This document shows, piece after piece, positions 1 through 13,076 of a stretch of DNA of 64,000 nucleotides. The notes beneath the pieces are model-generated. The model had not been told where the DNA came from, ran no database searches, and saw nothing but the letters and a program-made list of their open reading frames with translations. The position numbers and the translations under genes were made by a program. The stretch is from Erythrobacter tepidarius (GTDB lineage: Bacteria; Pseudomonadota; Alphaproteobacteria; Sphingomonadales; Sphingomonadaceae). The stretch covers positions 93,689-157,688 of the forward strand of contig NZ_MUYJ01000011.1 of assembly GCF_002155695.1 (NCBI RefSeq). Reading direction: 5' to 3'. How positions within the stretch are numbered: the stretch's first letter is position 1; every line of letters starts with the position of its first letter.

Positions 1-1770
1 AGCCTCGCCATCAGCAGCGCCGATGGCGAATGGAAAAAGGGGATGCTCGCCGCGCTGCGCGAGGTCAACCAGGCGCTCACCTATGGCTTCACCCGTGCCG
101 AGCTCGACGAACAGCTCGCCAACCTGCGCACCGCTGCCGAAAATGCGGTCAAGGGCGCTGAGACGCGCAACCACGCGGTGTTCGTCAACGCCGCGCTCGC
201 GCTGGCGAGCGACAAGCGTGTTCCGACCACTCCGCAATTCCAGCTGGCCGCGTTCGAGCGGATCGCCCCCACCCTCACCCCCGAAGCCGTGTGGCATGCA
301 GTCAAGGACGATGCCGCGCCGCTCGTTGAGCCGCTGATCCGCTTTGAAGGCCGCACCGCGCCCGAAGGCGGCGAAGCCGGCCTGCGCGCCGCCTTTGCCG
401 AAGCCATGGCGCTGCCCATTGCGCCACCGGCCGAAGATGCCCCGCTCGCCTTCGCCTACAGCGATTTTGGCACGCCCGGCACCATCGTCTCGGACACCAC
501 GGAGCCACGCCTCGGCCTGCGCATGATCCGCTTTGCCAACGGGGTGCGACTGACCCTCAAATCCACCCCAATTCGCGAGGACCGGATTGCCTATCGCCTG
601 TCGCTCGATGGCGGCGATCTGATGAACACGCGCGAAGCCCCGATGCGGGTGGCGCTCACCGATGCGCTCGCGCTGGGCGGGCTTGGCAAGCATTCGCAGG
701 ACGCGCTCTCGAGCGTGCTCGCCGGACGCAATGTCGGTCTCGGCCTTGCCAGCGGTGCGGACGCCTTCAGCGCCTCCGGCAACACCACGAGACGCGATCT
801 TGCCTTGCAGATGCAGGTGCTGGCCGCGCTGCTGACCGACCCAGGCTATCGCCGCGAGGGCGAGGAGCGGTTCCGCAAGAGCATCGAAAATTACTTCGCC
901 ACGCTCGATGCAACGCCGCGCAACGCGCTCAGCACGGCGATCGGCGGGATCCTGTCGGACAATGATCCGCGCTTCACGCTCCAGCCCAAGGAGGCCTTCC
1001 TTGCGCTGGATTACGCCGGATTGAAGGACGCGATCGGCGACCGGCTGGCGCGCGGCGCGATCGAGCTGGCGCTGGTAGGCGATCTGGACGAAGCCGAGGC
1101 GATCGCCGCGGTTGCCGCGACACTCGGCGCGCTGCCGCCTCGCGAGCCGGAGTTCAACCGGCGCGAAGAGGCGCGCGCCCGCAGCTTCACCACCACCCGC
1201 GGCCAGCGCATCCTCACCCACAAGGGCGAGGCTGATCAGGCGCTGTTGCAATGGACCTGGCCGACCACCGATGACAGCGATCTGGCCGAGACCCTGCGCC
1301 TCGGCCTGCTTGCGCGCGTGGCCCGCATCGCCCTGACTGAAAAGCTGCGCGAGGAGCTGGGACAAGCCTATTCGCCTTCCGCCGGGGCGGCGAACAGCCG
1401 GGTCTATCGCGGTTACGGCACCTTCAGCCTCTCGGTTGCGGTGGACGTTGCCCAAGTCGATGCGACCCGTGCGGCTGTGCACGAAGTGCTCGCCACGCTG
1501 CGCAATCGCGGGCCGAGCGCGGACATGATCGAACGCGCGCGGCGGCCGCTGTTGGAGGAATATGACAACGCCTTGAAGGATCTCGACGGCTGGATGGGCC
1601 TTGCCGCCCACGCGCAGAGCGATCCCGAACGGCTCGACCGCTGGTTTGCCGCACCCGATCTGCTCCGGGCGATCACCCCCGCCGATTTGCAGGCGACCGC
1701 AGTCCGCTGGCTGCCTGCCGGCGAGGCGGTCGAGGTGGCGGTGGTGCCGCAAGCCGCAGCTGCCAGATAG
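1..1770 (+). CDS. M16 family peptidase, C-terminal part (5' end outside window)
   Basis: The frame is open from base 1, so the gene begins before the window and 589 C-terminal residues are visible. The product resembles pitrilysin/insulinase-like (M16) zinc proteases of the two-repeat periplasmic type. The visible part covers the end of the first half and a full inactive-type second half, with the characteristic ITEKLREELGQAYSP-like helix (here LTEKLREELGQAYSPSAG, about residue 450). The HxxEH zinc motif of the catalytic half lies upstream and cannot be checked. The first in-window ATG is at 43 but it is internal. The gene converges on the TonB receptor gene, and a hairpin separates the two stops. 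Confidence 0.85.
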   Translation, partial: SLAISSADGEWKKGMLAALREVNQALTYGFTRAELDEQLANLRTAAENAVKGAETRNHAVFVNAALALASDKRVPTTPQFQLAAFERIAPTLTPEAVWHAVKDDAAPLVEPLIRFEGRTAPEGGEAGLRAAFAEAMALPIAPPAEDAPLAFAYSDFGTPGTIVSDTTEPRLGLRMIRFANGVRLTLKSTPIREDRIAYRLSLDGGDLMNTREAPMRVALTDALALGGLGKHSQDALSSVLAGRNVGLGLASGADAFSASGNTTRRDLALQMQVLAALLTDPGYRREGEERFRKSIENYFATLDATPRNALSTAIGGILSDNDPRFTLQPKEAFLALDYAGLKDAIGDRLARGAIELALVGDLDEAEAIAAVAATLGALPPREPEFNRREEARARSFTTTRGQRILTHKGEADQALLQWTWPTTDDSDLAETLRLGLLARVARIALTEKLREELGQAYSPSAGAANSRVYRGYGTFSLSVAVDVAQVDATRAAVHEVLATLRNRGPSADMIERARRPLLEEYDNALKDLDGWMGLAAHAQSDPERLDRWFAAPDLLRAITPADLQATAVRWLPAGEAVEVAVVPQAAAAR

Positions 1771-1775
1771 GCACG

Positions 1776-1806
1776 AAAAAGGCCGGCAGGATCGCTCCTG
1801 CCGGCC
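1776..1806 (-). terminator. Rho-independent terminator of the TonB receptor gene
   Basis: An 11-bp perfect stem (GGCCGGCAGGA paired with TCCTGCCGGCC, 4-nt loop) is flanked by AAAAA on the plus strand. On the minus strand this is a GC-rich hairpin followed by a T-run, located 24 bases after the stop of the minus-strand receptor gene. The orientation of the T-run makes it a terminator for the minus strand; it could also stop read-through of the convergent peptidase transcript. Confidence 0.8.
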
Positions 1807-1829
1807 GGCACTGCCACCGCGGATGCGGA

Positions 1830-4070
<2,241 letters not shown>

Positions 4071-4383
4071 CGAACGAACCCCTTTCGGATTGATCGGTTC
4101 AAGGAGGGAGGGTGCGCCCGCGCGCTGGCACCTTTCGGCGATTCGGGCGAGATTGGCCGCGGCAAATCTCGCGGGAAATGGCCCGTTCGACGACAGTCTG
4201 TTTGCAGTTGTTGCACAAAGGTTACAGATTCGTGCGGGAGGCGAAGCGACTACGACAAGCGCGGCATGACGGCCCGTTCCGCAGCATCGTGAACAACCCT
4301 TCGCGCTGCGATTGCGCCTTGCCCTGCACACGCTATAGCGGCGCCTGTTGTCCGCCCATCCGCCTGCGCGAGGAGCCCCGCCC
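4071..4383. other. Divergent promoter region, TonB receptor / purS
   Basis: A 313-base gene-free stretch between two divergent genes. It must hold both promoters. The purS-side promoter candidate is listed separately. On the receptor side I see only a good ribosome site before 4070 and no clear -35/-10 pair or operator. The short open frames running through it have no recognisable content. Confidence 0.6.
4312..4339 (+). promoter_or_regulatory. Putative sigma-70 promoter of purSQ
   Basis: TTGCGC at 4312-4317 and TATAGC at 4334-4339, separated by 16 bases, lie 45 bases before the purS ATG. The TTGC-type -35 box with a 16-base spacer also occurs before the 43367 gene and before the tRNA gene, which supports a common housekeeping promoter form. 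Confidence 0.4.
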
Positions 4384-4620
4384 ATGAACGTCCGCGTCCT
4401 TGTCCGATTGAAGCCCGGCGTGCTCGACCCGCAGGGCCGCGCCGTGCATCATGCGCTCGAAGGCCTCGGCTTCGAGGGCGTGGCCGATGTCCGCGTCGGT
4501 CGCCTGATCGAACTCGAAGTCGCCGAGGGCACCGACCATGCCGCGCTCACCGAAATGTGCGAGAAGCTGCTCGCCAACACCGTGATCGAGGATTTCACGA
4601 TCGAAACCGAGGGAGCCTGA
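4384..4620 (+). CDS. purS: Phosphoribosylformylglycinamidine synthase subunit PurS
   Basis: A 78-residue small subunit of the three-part FGAM synthase (PurS-PurQ-PurL) of purine biosynthesis; PurS bridges the ammonia-producing PurQ and the synthetase PurL in the cytoplasm. The sequence has the full-length PurS pattern: beta-strand start [16 protein letters not shown], then [12 protein letters not shown] and an acidic C-terminal half ending in IEDFTIE. The ATG at 4384 is preceded by GAGGAG; an in-frame start at 4348 would add an unconserved tail. It is followed 4 bases later by purQ. purL is not in this window. Confidence 0.96.
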   Translation: MNVRVLVRLKPGVLDPQGRAVHHALEGLGFEGVADVRVGRLIELEVAEGTDHAALTEMCEKLLANTVIEDFTIETEGA

Positions 4621-4624
4621 GATC

Positions 4625-5314
4625 ATGGCATTGCGCGCCGCTGTCATCACCTTTCCCGGCTCCAATTGCGACCGCGACATGGCGAGCGCGCTGGAGGCGG
4701 TCTCGGGCCAGCCGGCGATCCGGGTGTGGCACGGCGATGCCGATCTTCCCTCCGGTCTCGATCTGATCGCCCTGCCCGGCGGCTTTTCCTATGGCGACTA
4801 TCTGCGTTCCGGCGCGATGGCCGCGCAAAGCCCGATCATGCGCGCGGTGATTGCAGCGGCGCAGCGCGGGGTTCCGGTTCTGGGCGTGTGCAACGGCTTT
4901 CAGGTGCTGACCGAAGCCCGCCTGCTGCCCGGCGCGCTGATGCGCAATGCCGGCCAACGCTTCATCTGCCGCACCGTGCGGCTGACGGTCGAGAACACCT
5001 CCTCGCCGTTCACCCATGGCTTTGCCCAGGGTGAGGCGCTGCGTATCCCGGTCGCCCATCATGACGGCAATTATTTCGCCGATGCCGAAACGCTTGACCG
5101 GCTCGAAGGCGAAGGCCGCGTGGCCTTCCGCTATGCCGAAAGCGTCAACGGCTCGGCGCGGGACATCGCCGGGGTGCTGAGCGCGAATGGCCGGGTGCTC
5201 GGCATGATGCCACATCCCGAACGCGCGATCGAACCGGCAGCAGTGCCGGCACTGGGCGGAGCAGACGGTCGGCGGCTGTTCGAGAACATTCTCGCGGCGC
5301 TCGCCAGCGCCTGA
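4625..5314 (+). CDS. purQ: Phosphoribosylformylglycinamidine synthase subunit PurQ
   Basis: A 229-residue class I glutamine amidotransferase subunit supplying ammonia to FGAM synthase. The N-terminus [14 protein letters not shown] is the PurQ signature; the nucleophile is Cys89 in VLGVCNGFQ, and the His/Glu of the triad sit in MMPHPER near residue 198. The length is normal for a stand-alone PurQ. It is co-transcribed with purS (4-base gap). Downstream lies a convergent minus-strand gene, so the operon appears to end here without purL. Confidence 0.97.
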   Translation: MALRAAVITFPGSNCDRDMASALEAVSGQPAIRVWHGDADLPSGLDLIALPGGFSYGDYLRSGAMAAQSPIMRAVIAAAQRGVPVLGVCNGFQVLTEARLLPGALMRNAGQRFICRTVRLTVENTSSPFTHGFAQGEALRIPVAHHDGNYFADAETLDRLEGEGRVAFRYAESVNGSARDIAGVLSANGRVLGMMPHPERAIEPAAVPALGGADGRRLFENILAALASA

Positions 5315-5421
5315 CACCAAGGCCCGATGAGCTTGGCTCATCGCGCCTCGGTTAAGCCCGCCCGGCGCTTGAGCAAAGCCAGCGCGTGATGCGTCAGCAT
5401 CGAGGCGCGCTGGAAAAGGCC

Positions 5422-7761
5422 TCAGGCGCGCAGCCGCTGCGGGGTGCTGAACAGCCGCCTGGCTTCGTAGCCCGCCATCGGTCGGCCGAAATAGTAGCCT
5501 TGGATCTTGTCGCAGCCGAGGTTGCGAATCAGTTCGGCTTCCTCGGCGGTTTCCACACCTTCCGCGGTGGTGGTCATGTCGAGGCTCTTGGCCATCGCCA
5601 CCACCGCGTTGATGATCGCCAGGCTTTCGGCACTGCCTTGCGCTGCCCCCTGCACGAAGGTGCGATCGACCTTGATGGTCGAGAAGCGCAGCTTGCGGAT
5701 GTAGCCGAGCGAGGAATAGCCGGTCCCGAAGTCGTCGAGCGCAACCGAACAGCCCAGCGCCATCACCTGCTCGAGCGCATTGCGGGCCACGCTCGCGTCG
5801 CGCAGGAAGATGCTTTCGGTCACTTCCACTTCGAGCCGTTCAGGCTTGAGGCCGCTGGCCGCCAGCACTTCGACCACTTCCTGATGAAAGCCAGGTTCGA
5901 GCAACTGTTCGGGTGAAACGTTGACATTGACCTTGACATGATCGGGCCAGTTGCGGGCTTCCTCGCAAGCCTTGCGCATCACCCATTTGCCGATCGGCAC
6001 GATCAGGCGGGTGTCCTCGGCCAGCGGGATGAACTTGCCGGGGCTGACGAAGCCGTGGTCGGCGCTGTTCCAGCGCACCAGCGCCTCGAAGCTCACGACA
6101 TTCTCGCTCCGCGCGTCGACCACCGGCTGGTAATGCAGCTCCATCTCCTCGCGGCCCAGCGCCTTGCGCAGCGCAACTTCTAGCCGGCGGCGCTCTTCGG
6201 CCGAGACGTGCAGCAGCGGCTCGAAGCGGCAATGTTCGCCGCCGCCGGAATCCTTGGCGCGATAAAGCGCAAGGTCGGCACTGCGCATCAGCTCCTCGAC
6301 CGTCTTGCCATCGCGTGGCCCCATCGCCGAGCCGACGCTTGCACCGACGTAAAGCGTGTGCTCATCGACCTGGTAAGGCTCGGACAGGCGGTCGATCACG
6401 CGCCTGGCGAGATGGCTGATCTCCTCGGCCTTGCGCAGATCGCGGATGACGATGGCGAATTCGTCGCCGCCGAGCCGACCGCACAGCTGGTTCTCGCCCA
6501 TCAGCGACCTGAGCCGCGCTGAAACCTGCGCCAGCAGCTTGTCGCCGGTCATGTGGCCAAGCGAATCATTGACCGACTTGAAGCGGTCGAGATCGACCAT
6601 CAGCAGCGCGCAGCGTGTGCGCCACTGCTCGGTGTAACGCAGCGCCTCGCCCAGCGCCTCGGTGAGCTGCAAGCGGTTGGGCAACTGCGTCAGCGTGTCA
6701 TAGCGCGCCAGATAGGCGATCTTCTCGGATGACTTTCGCTGCTCGGTGACATCCGAACCAACACCGCGGAAGCCGGTGAAGCGCCCGCGATCATCGCGCA
6801 TCGGCGTGCCCGAAAGCTCCCACCAGCGCTCCTCGCCGAGGATCGAGACCTGCACCAACAGGTTCGAGAAGCTCTCCCGATCCTTGAGCTTTTCGGCAAG
6901 GTCATGCAGGCTCGGCGGGAATTGTCCGGTTTCCCAGCTGCGCCCGGCCACCAGTTCGAGCAGCGGCATCCCCTCGACTTCGGCCTGCGGACGGCCGAGC
7001 GCGAAGGCAAAGCGCGGCGAAACAGATCGCACGCGGCGGTTGGTGTCGATCTCCCACAGCCAGTCCGCCTCGTTCTCCTGGAATTCGCGCAGCAGCAGCG
7101 AGACGACCTCGTCCTTTTCGGCGACGAGCGCTTCGGCCAGCCGCCCCTTGAGGAAGATGGTGCGGACCTGGATGGTGGCGACGAGGCTGGCGATGGTGAA
7201 CAGCACCGCGCCGCCCATCGCCTGCCATTGCCCGAAAACCGCCAGCGACGCGACCGCGCCCATGCCGAGGATCCCGATGTAGAGCAGGACGCTGAGCGGC
7301 GAGGTCGAGAACACGAAGGTGGACGCACCCATCAAGGTCAGCACGGCCAAGAGCAGCGTGACATACTGCTTGCCGTCCGACAGGTAAGGGAACACGAACA
7401 GCCCAACCACCCAGCACAGGGCCGCGGCCACCGCGTTGGCGACCTTGCGACGCTCGAGCTGTGCGGTGCCGACCGGGGCTGCGCTATTGACCAGTGTGAG
7501 ATCGGTCTGGCGCGTCCGGTAGAGAATCATGGCGAGCACCGCGGCCCATGGCCCGACAACCGCCATGCCGACCAGCGGAACGAAGACGGCTACCACCAGC
7601 AGCGCAACGATGCCATTGGCGAACATCCGGTTGCGGGTCGCTCGCGCCAGTTCGCCGTGTTCCTCACGACGCAGGCGCATGGGATCGAACGCCGGATTGC
7701 TCGACAATCCGAGCACATCGGCGATCGATAGACTGGTGGGGGACAAAGGCGGATTACTCAC
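5422..7761 (-). CDS. Membrane PAS-GGDEF-EAL cyclic-di-GMP regulator
   Basis: A 779-residue protein predicted to make and/or break cyclic di-GMP at the inner membrane. In order: cytoplasmic N-terminus (1-45), several hydrophobic segments (about 45-200, e.g. GIVALLVVAVFVPLVGM), a PAS domain (about 230-340, DWLWEIDTNRRV to DVTEQRK), a GGDEF domain with intact GRLGGDEFA, and an EAL domain with intact EALVRW, DDFGTGYSS and AEGVET. Both active-site signatures are intact, so it may be truly bifunctional or one domain may be regulatory. The start is a GTG at 7761 with a weak ribosome site. It is a single gene between convergent purQ and glmS. Confidence 0.93.
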   Translation of the reverse strand: MSNPPLSPTSLSIADVLGLSSNPAFDPMRLRREEHGELARATRNRMFANGIVALLVVAVFVPLVGMAVVGPWAAVLAMILYRTRQTDLTLVNSAAPVGTAQLERRKVANAVAAALCWVVGLFVFPYLSDGKQYVTLLLAVLTLMGASTFVFSTSPLSVLLYIGILGMGAVASLAVFGQWQAMGGAVLFTIASLVATIQVRTIFLKGRLAEALVAEKDEVVSLLLREFQENEADWLWEIDTNRRVRSVSPRFAFALGRPQAEVEGMPLLELVAGRSWETGQFPPSLHDLAEKLKDRESFSNLLVQVSILGEERWWELSGTPMRDDRGRFTGFRGVGSDVTEQRKSSEKIAYLARYDTLTQLPNRLQLTEALGEALRYTEQWRTRCALLMVDLDRFKSVNDSLGHMTGDKLLAQVSARLRSLMGENQLCGRLGGDEFAIVIRDLRKAEEISHLARRVIDRLSEPYQVDEHTLYVGASVGSAMGPRDGKTVEELMRSADLALYRAKDSGGGEHCRFEPLLHVSAEERRRLEVALRKALGREEMELHYQPVVDARSENVVSFEALVRWNSADHGFVSPGKFIPLAEDTRLIVPIGKWVMRKACEEARNWPDHVKVNVNVSPEQLLEPGFHQEVVEVLAASGLKPERLEVEVTESIFLRDASVARNALEQVMALGCSVALDDFGTGYSSLGYIRKLRFSTIKVDRTFVQGAAQGSAESLAIINAVVAMAKSLDMTTTAEGVETAEEAELIRNLGCDKIQGYYFGRPMAGYEARRLFSTPQRLRA

Positions 7762-7847
7762 GCGGGCAAGCTAACCGACAAAGGTTAGATCACAGTAAAT
7801 TCCGACCTTGCCCGAAGGGCGCGAGGGTTACCGGCGCCCCTGTCCCG

Positions 7848-9683
<1,836 letters not shown>

Positions 9684-9910
9684 AGCCGCCGCCGTCCCAG
9701 ATTGTCGATGCTGCCGCTCTAGCCGCTCGGGCGGCCGGGGCAAGGGCTCGCGTGCTGCGCTGCCTCGCGCCGCCCGACAAGTGTCCGGATGCGACACGCG
9801 GCTTTAGGGAAAAAATAAGCTTTCCTGCCTATTCACCATTCTTCGGAAGATACCCTTCGTATCCATGCGACAGAGATTGAAGATATGATGAAAACCCTCG
9901 GGAGCCTGGA

Positions 9911-11443
9911 ATGAGCGCGTTCGGCAAGAAGGGCAATGTTGGCGCGTTAAAGCCCGGCGGCAGGCCGGCCTTCGGCGTCGCTCGGCCGATGAAGGGTGCC
10001 GGCGCGCCCCCGCCGCGCGGTGGCGAGCAGTTCCCGCCGATTCCGGGCGAAGGCAATGCCGAACGCGTCGCGCCCATCCCCACGCCCGCGCCCTCGCGCC
10101 CGTCGAGCAGTGCCGAGGCGATCGACCGCCTGAACGAACGCATGACCGCGGTCAACCCGGTCGAATCCGAAGTCGGCGGCTTTGAAGCCAGCGTCCACAA
10201 GATCAAAGAACAGGTGCTCCCGCGCCTGCTCGAACGGGTCGATCCGGAAGCGGCGGCGACGCTGTCGAAGGAAGAGCTGTCGGAAGAATTCCGTCCGATC
10301 ATCATGGAAGTGCTGGCCGAGCTCAAGGTCACGCTCAACCGGCGCGAGCAGTTCGCGCTGGAGAAGGTGCTGATCGACGAGCTGCTCGGCTTTGGCCCGC
10401 TGGAAGAACTGCTGAACGACCCGGACGTGTCCGATATCATGGTCAACGGGCCGGACCAGACCTATATAGAAAAGAAGGGCAAGCTCCAGCTCGCCCCGAT
10501 CCGCTTCCGCGATGAGCAGCACCTGTTCCAGATCGCCCAGCGGATCGTGAACCAGGTTGGCCGCCGGGTCGACCAGACCACCCCGCTCGCGGACGCCCGC
10601 CTGAAGGATGGTTCGCGCGTCAACGTGATCGTCCCGCCGTTGAGCCTTCGCGGCACCGCGATCTCGATCCGCAAATTCTCCGAAAAGCCGATCACGCTCG
10701 ACATGCTGCGCGATTTCGGTTCGATGTCGGACAAGATGTGCACCGCGCTCAAGATCGCCGGCGCGTGCCGGATGAACATCGTCATCTCGGGCGGCACGGG
10801 TTCGGGTAAGACGACCATGCTCAACGCCCTCTCGAAGATGATCGACCCGGGCGAACGCGTGCTGACCATCGAAGACGCGGCGGAACTTCGCTTGCAACAG
10901 CCGCACTGGCTGCCGCTCGAAACCCGCCCGCCGAACCTCGAAGGCCAGGGTGCGATCACGATCGGCGACCTGGTCAAGAACGCCCTGCGCATGCGTCCCG
11001 ACCGCATCATCCTAGGCGAAATTCGCGGCGCGGAGTGTTTCGACCTCCTCGCGGCGATGAACACCGGTCACGATGGCTCGATGTGCACGCTCCACGCCAA
11101 CAGCCCGCGCGAGTGCCTTGGCCGCATGGAGAACATGATCATGATGGGCGACATCAAGATCCCCAAGGAAGCCATCAGCCGCCAGATCGCGGAAAGCGTC
11201 GACCTGATCGTGCAGGTGAAGCGCCTGCGCGACGGTTCGCGCCGCACCACCAACATCACCGAGGTGATCGGGATGGAAGGCGACGTGATCGTGACGCAGG
11301 AGCTGTTCAAGTTCGAATATCTCGACGAGACCGAAGACGGGAAGATCCTCGGCGAATTCCGCTCTTCGGGGCTGCGCCCCTATACGCTGGAGAAGGCGCG
11401 CCAGTTCGGCTTTGATCAGGCCTATCTGGAAGCCTGCCTGTAA
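9911..11443 (+). CDS. cpaF: CpaF-type secretion/pilus assembly ATPase
   Basis: A 510-residue type II/IV secretion ATPase of the CpaF/TadA family, which powers Tad/Flp pilus assembly at the inner membrane. A proline- and glycine-rich N-terminal tail (1-70) precedes the all-alpha N-terminal domain and the ATPase core. Visible motifs are NDPDVSDIMVNGP, the Walker A loop GGTGSGKTT near residue 298, the Asp box region DRIILGEIRG and the His box TGHDGSMCTLHAN. The ATG at 9911 has a GGGAGCCTGGA ribosome site. No other tad/cpa gene lies nearby, so it is an isolated copy here. Confidence 0.92.
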   Translation: MSAFGKKGNVGALKPGGRPAFGVARPMKGAGAPPPRGGEQFPPIPGEGNAERVAPIPTPAPSRPSSSAEAIDRLNERMTAVNPVESEVGGFEASVHKIKEQVLPRLLERVDPEAAATLSKEELSEEFRPIIMEVLAELKVTLNRREQFALEKVLIDELLGFGPLEELLNDPDVSDIMVNGPDQTYIEKKGKLQLAPIRFRDEQHLFQIAQRIVNQVGRRVDQTTPLADARLKDGSRVNVIVPPLSLRGTAISIRKFSEKPITLDMLRDFGSMSDKMCTALKIAGACRMNIVISGGTGSGKTTMLNALSKMIDPGERVLTIEDAAELRLQQPHWLPLETRPPNLEGQGAITIGDLVKNALRMRPDRIILGEIRGAECFDLLAAMNTGHDGSMCTLHANSPRECLGRMENMIMMGDIKIPKEAISRQIAESVDLIVQVKRLRDGSRRTTNITEVIGMEGDVIVTQELFKFEYLDETEDGKILGEFRSSGLRPYTLEKARQFGFDQAYLEACL

Positions 11444-11498
11444 GCGGCGCGCCTCCAAGCGCCGGGCGGCGGCCGTCAAGCCGCGTGAGCGAGGATGT

Positions 11499-11518
11499 CG
11501 CACGGCGGATGCCGTGCG
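11499..11518. repeat. Hairpin with GGAT loop (copy 1 of a hairpin family)
   Basis: CGCACGGC and GCCGTGCG form a perfect 8-bp stem around GGAT, between the convergent stops of cpaF and the small membrane gene, 4 bases past the latter's stop. It is preceded by AGCGAGGA. It resembles the hairpins at 42153 and 56678. There is no T-run, so a classic terminator is not supported. Confidence 0.55.
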
Positions 11519-11522
11519 GGCA

Positions 11523-11765
11523 TCAAAGATTCCCCAGCACCACAGGCAGGCTGACGGCCAGCATCCCGCCGCCGATGATCGCCGCGCCGATGAAAAGGCC
11601 GAGCCACGGCACCCAGCCGACCTGTTCCAGCCGCACCAGATCGCGGCGCTTCATCCGCCGCCGCTCCATGTAAGCGGCAAATCCGGCGAACAGCCAGAAC
11701 AGGCCACCGGCCAGCGCGAGCTGCGCGGCATCGCTGAGCAGGGCGAAACGGGTGATCGGATCCAT
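11523..11765 (-). CDS. Small two-segment membrane protein, function unknown
   Basis: An 80-residue protein that I do not recognise. Two hydrophobic segments (about 15-33, LALAGGLFWLFAGFAAY; about 52-77, WLGLFIGAAIIGGGMLAVSL) are joined by a very basic loop, ERRRMKRRD, which predicts the loop in the cytoplasm. The ATG at 11765 was chosen because it starts just before the first membrane segment; the frame continues upstream into the divergent transporter gene without membrane features. The codon usage and amphipathic pattern look real. The gene is divergent from the EamA transporter and may share its promoter region. Confidence 0.65.
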   Translation of the reverse strand: MDPITRFALLSDAAQLALAGGLFWLFAGFAAYMERRRMKRRDLVRLEQVGWVPWLGLFIGAAIIGGGMLAVSLPVVLGNL

Positions 11766-11829
11766 CGCGCGCTGATGTAGGCCCGATCGCGGCTTGCGCA
11801 ATGCCCGTCGCTGCGCCAAGCGCCGCGCG

Positions 11830-12753
11830 ATGGATGGCTCGATCGCCCGCCCCCGGCCGCTTTTGGCGCTGTTCGTGCGGCTGTTGACCGCGCTCGCGCT
11901 GGCGACCATGGCGATGCTGGTCAAGCTCGCCGGGGAACGCGGCGCGCACCTGATCGAGCTGATTTTCTGGCGCCAGGCCATCACGGCCGGGGTGATCGGC
12001 GCGGGGCTCGCGCTCACGGGCCGCAGCGCGTTGCTGCGCACCACCCGCCTTGGCTCGCACGCGATGCGCGCGGCCAGCGGCCTGTTCGGGATGATCTTCA
12101 CCTATGGCGCGGTGCTGCTGCTGCCGCTGGCCGAGGCGACCACGCTGGGCTTCACCGCCCCGGTCTTCGCGGTGCTGATCGCGATGATCCTGTTCCGTGA
12201 GAAAATCGGCCCCTATCGCTGGGCGGCGGTGGTGATGGGCTTTGCCGGAGTGGTGTTGGTAATGCAGCCAGGCAGCGGGCATCACGAAGGCGTGACGCTG
12301 GCCGGGGTTGCGGTTGGGCTGATGGCACCGCTGATGGTGGCGATCATCAGCTTCCAGATCCAGGATCTCAACCAGACCGAGAACCCTTGGAGCATCGTGT
12401 TCTGGTTCGCCGCCCTGAGCACGCCGGTGGCGGCGCTGGCGCTGCCCTTCGTGAGCACCGCCCACGATGCCCAGACCTGGGGCATCATCATCGCCATGTC
12501 CCTGATGGGGGTGCTGGCGCAGATGCTGCTCACCACCTCGCTGCGTTTCGGCTCGGCGGCGGTCATCCTGCTGATGGACTACACCGCGCTGCTGTGGGCG
12601 AGCATCTACGGCTATCTTGTGTTTGACCGCGCCGCGCCCGCCAGCCTGTGGCTGGGCGCGCCGCTGATCATCGCCGCCGGGGTGCTGATCGCCTGGCGCG
12701 AACGGCAACTGGCGAAGCAGCGCATCGCCGCTTCACGCGCCGGTCAGGAATAG
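11830..12753 (+). CDS. EamA/DMT-family transporter
   Basis: A 307-residue integral membrane protein of the drug/metabolite transporter superfamily, with about ten hydrophobic segments in two EamA repeats; a hallmark end-of-repeat motif is seen in FTAPVFAVLIAMILFRE and in LLMDYTALLWASIYGYLVFD. These proteins export or exchange small metabolites, and the substrate cannot be told from the sequence. The ATG at 11830 is preferred; a TTG 12 codons upstream (11794) is also in frame and no ribosome site separates the two. Next gene in the same direction is the entericidin-like lipoprotein. Confidence 0.88.
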   Translation: MDGSIARPRPLLALFVRLLTALALATMAMLVKLAGERGAHLIELIFWRQAITAGVIGAGLALTGRSALLRTTRLGSHAMRAASGLFGMIFTYGAVLLLPLAEATTLGFTAPVFAVLIAMILFREKIGPYRWAAVVMGFAGVVLVMQPGSGHHEGVTLAGVAVGLMAPLMVAIISFQIQDLNQTENPWSIVFWFAALSTPVAALALPFVSTAHDAQTWGIIIAMSLMGVLAQMLLTTSLRFGSAAVILLMDYTALLWASIYGYLVFDRAAPASLWLGAPLIIAAGVLIAWRERQLAKQRIAASRAGQE

Positions 12754-12799
12754 ATTTCCATCCTCTTGCGTTGGTATCGCAAGGCAAAGGAGACCCCGC

Positions 12800-12931
12800 A
12801 TGATTCGCAAGACCATGATCGCCATCGCGCTCGCCGCGCTCAGCCTCGCCACTGCCGCCTGCAACACCGTCGAAGGGCTGGGCGACGACATCAAGTCGGT
12901 GGGCCGCGCCGGCAAGCGCGCGATCGACTGA
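12800..12931 (+). CDS. Entericidin-like small lipoprotein
   Basis: A 43-residue lipoprotein of the entericidin A/B family. The n-region MIRK, a hydrophobic stretch and the lipobox LATAAC (Cys21) are followed by the short family signature NTVEGLGDDIKSVGRAGK. In enterobacteria entericidins are envelope lipoproteins proposed to form an antidote/bacteriolysis pair; here there is only one, so the role is unclear and may be envelope stress. AAAGGAGA lies 7 bases before the ATG, a strong ribosome site. It is too short for most ORF lists. Two hairpins follow the stop. Confidence 0.85.
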   Translation: MIRKTMIAIALAALSLATAACNTVEGLGDDIKSVGRAGKRAID

Positions 12932-12936
12932 TCGCG

Positions 12937-12954
12937 ATCGCGCTGAAGCGCGAT
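12937..12954 (+). terminator. Hairpin after the entericidin-like gene
   Basis: ATCGCGCT-GA-AGCGCGAT is a perfect 8-bp stem five bases past the stop at 12931. No T-run follows, so it is a weak terminator or an RNA-stabilising end structure. Confidence 0.4.
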
Positions 12955-12975
12955 GCAGACCTCCCGACCCGCCTC

Positions 12976-13022
12976 CCCACCCGGCCACCAATGATACCAT
13001 CAGACCATGGGGGCCGGGTGGG
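12976..13022. repeat. 11-bp inverted repeat with 25-base loop
   Basis: CCCACCCGGCC at 12976-12986 is perfectly complementary to GGCCGGGTGGG at 13012-13022. It lies between the convergent entericidin-like and DUF938 genes and could act as a bidirectional transcription end. No T-run is seen on either side. Confidence 0.4.
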
Positions 13023-13076
13023 AAGGCCGGGCTGCCAGAGAGCAGCGATGTCTGCGCCAACCTGGCTGGCCAAAAA

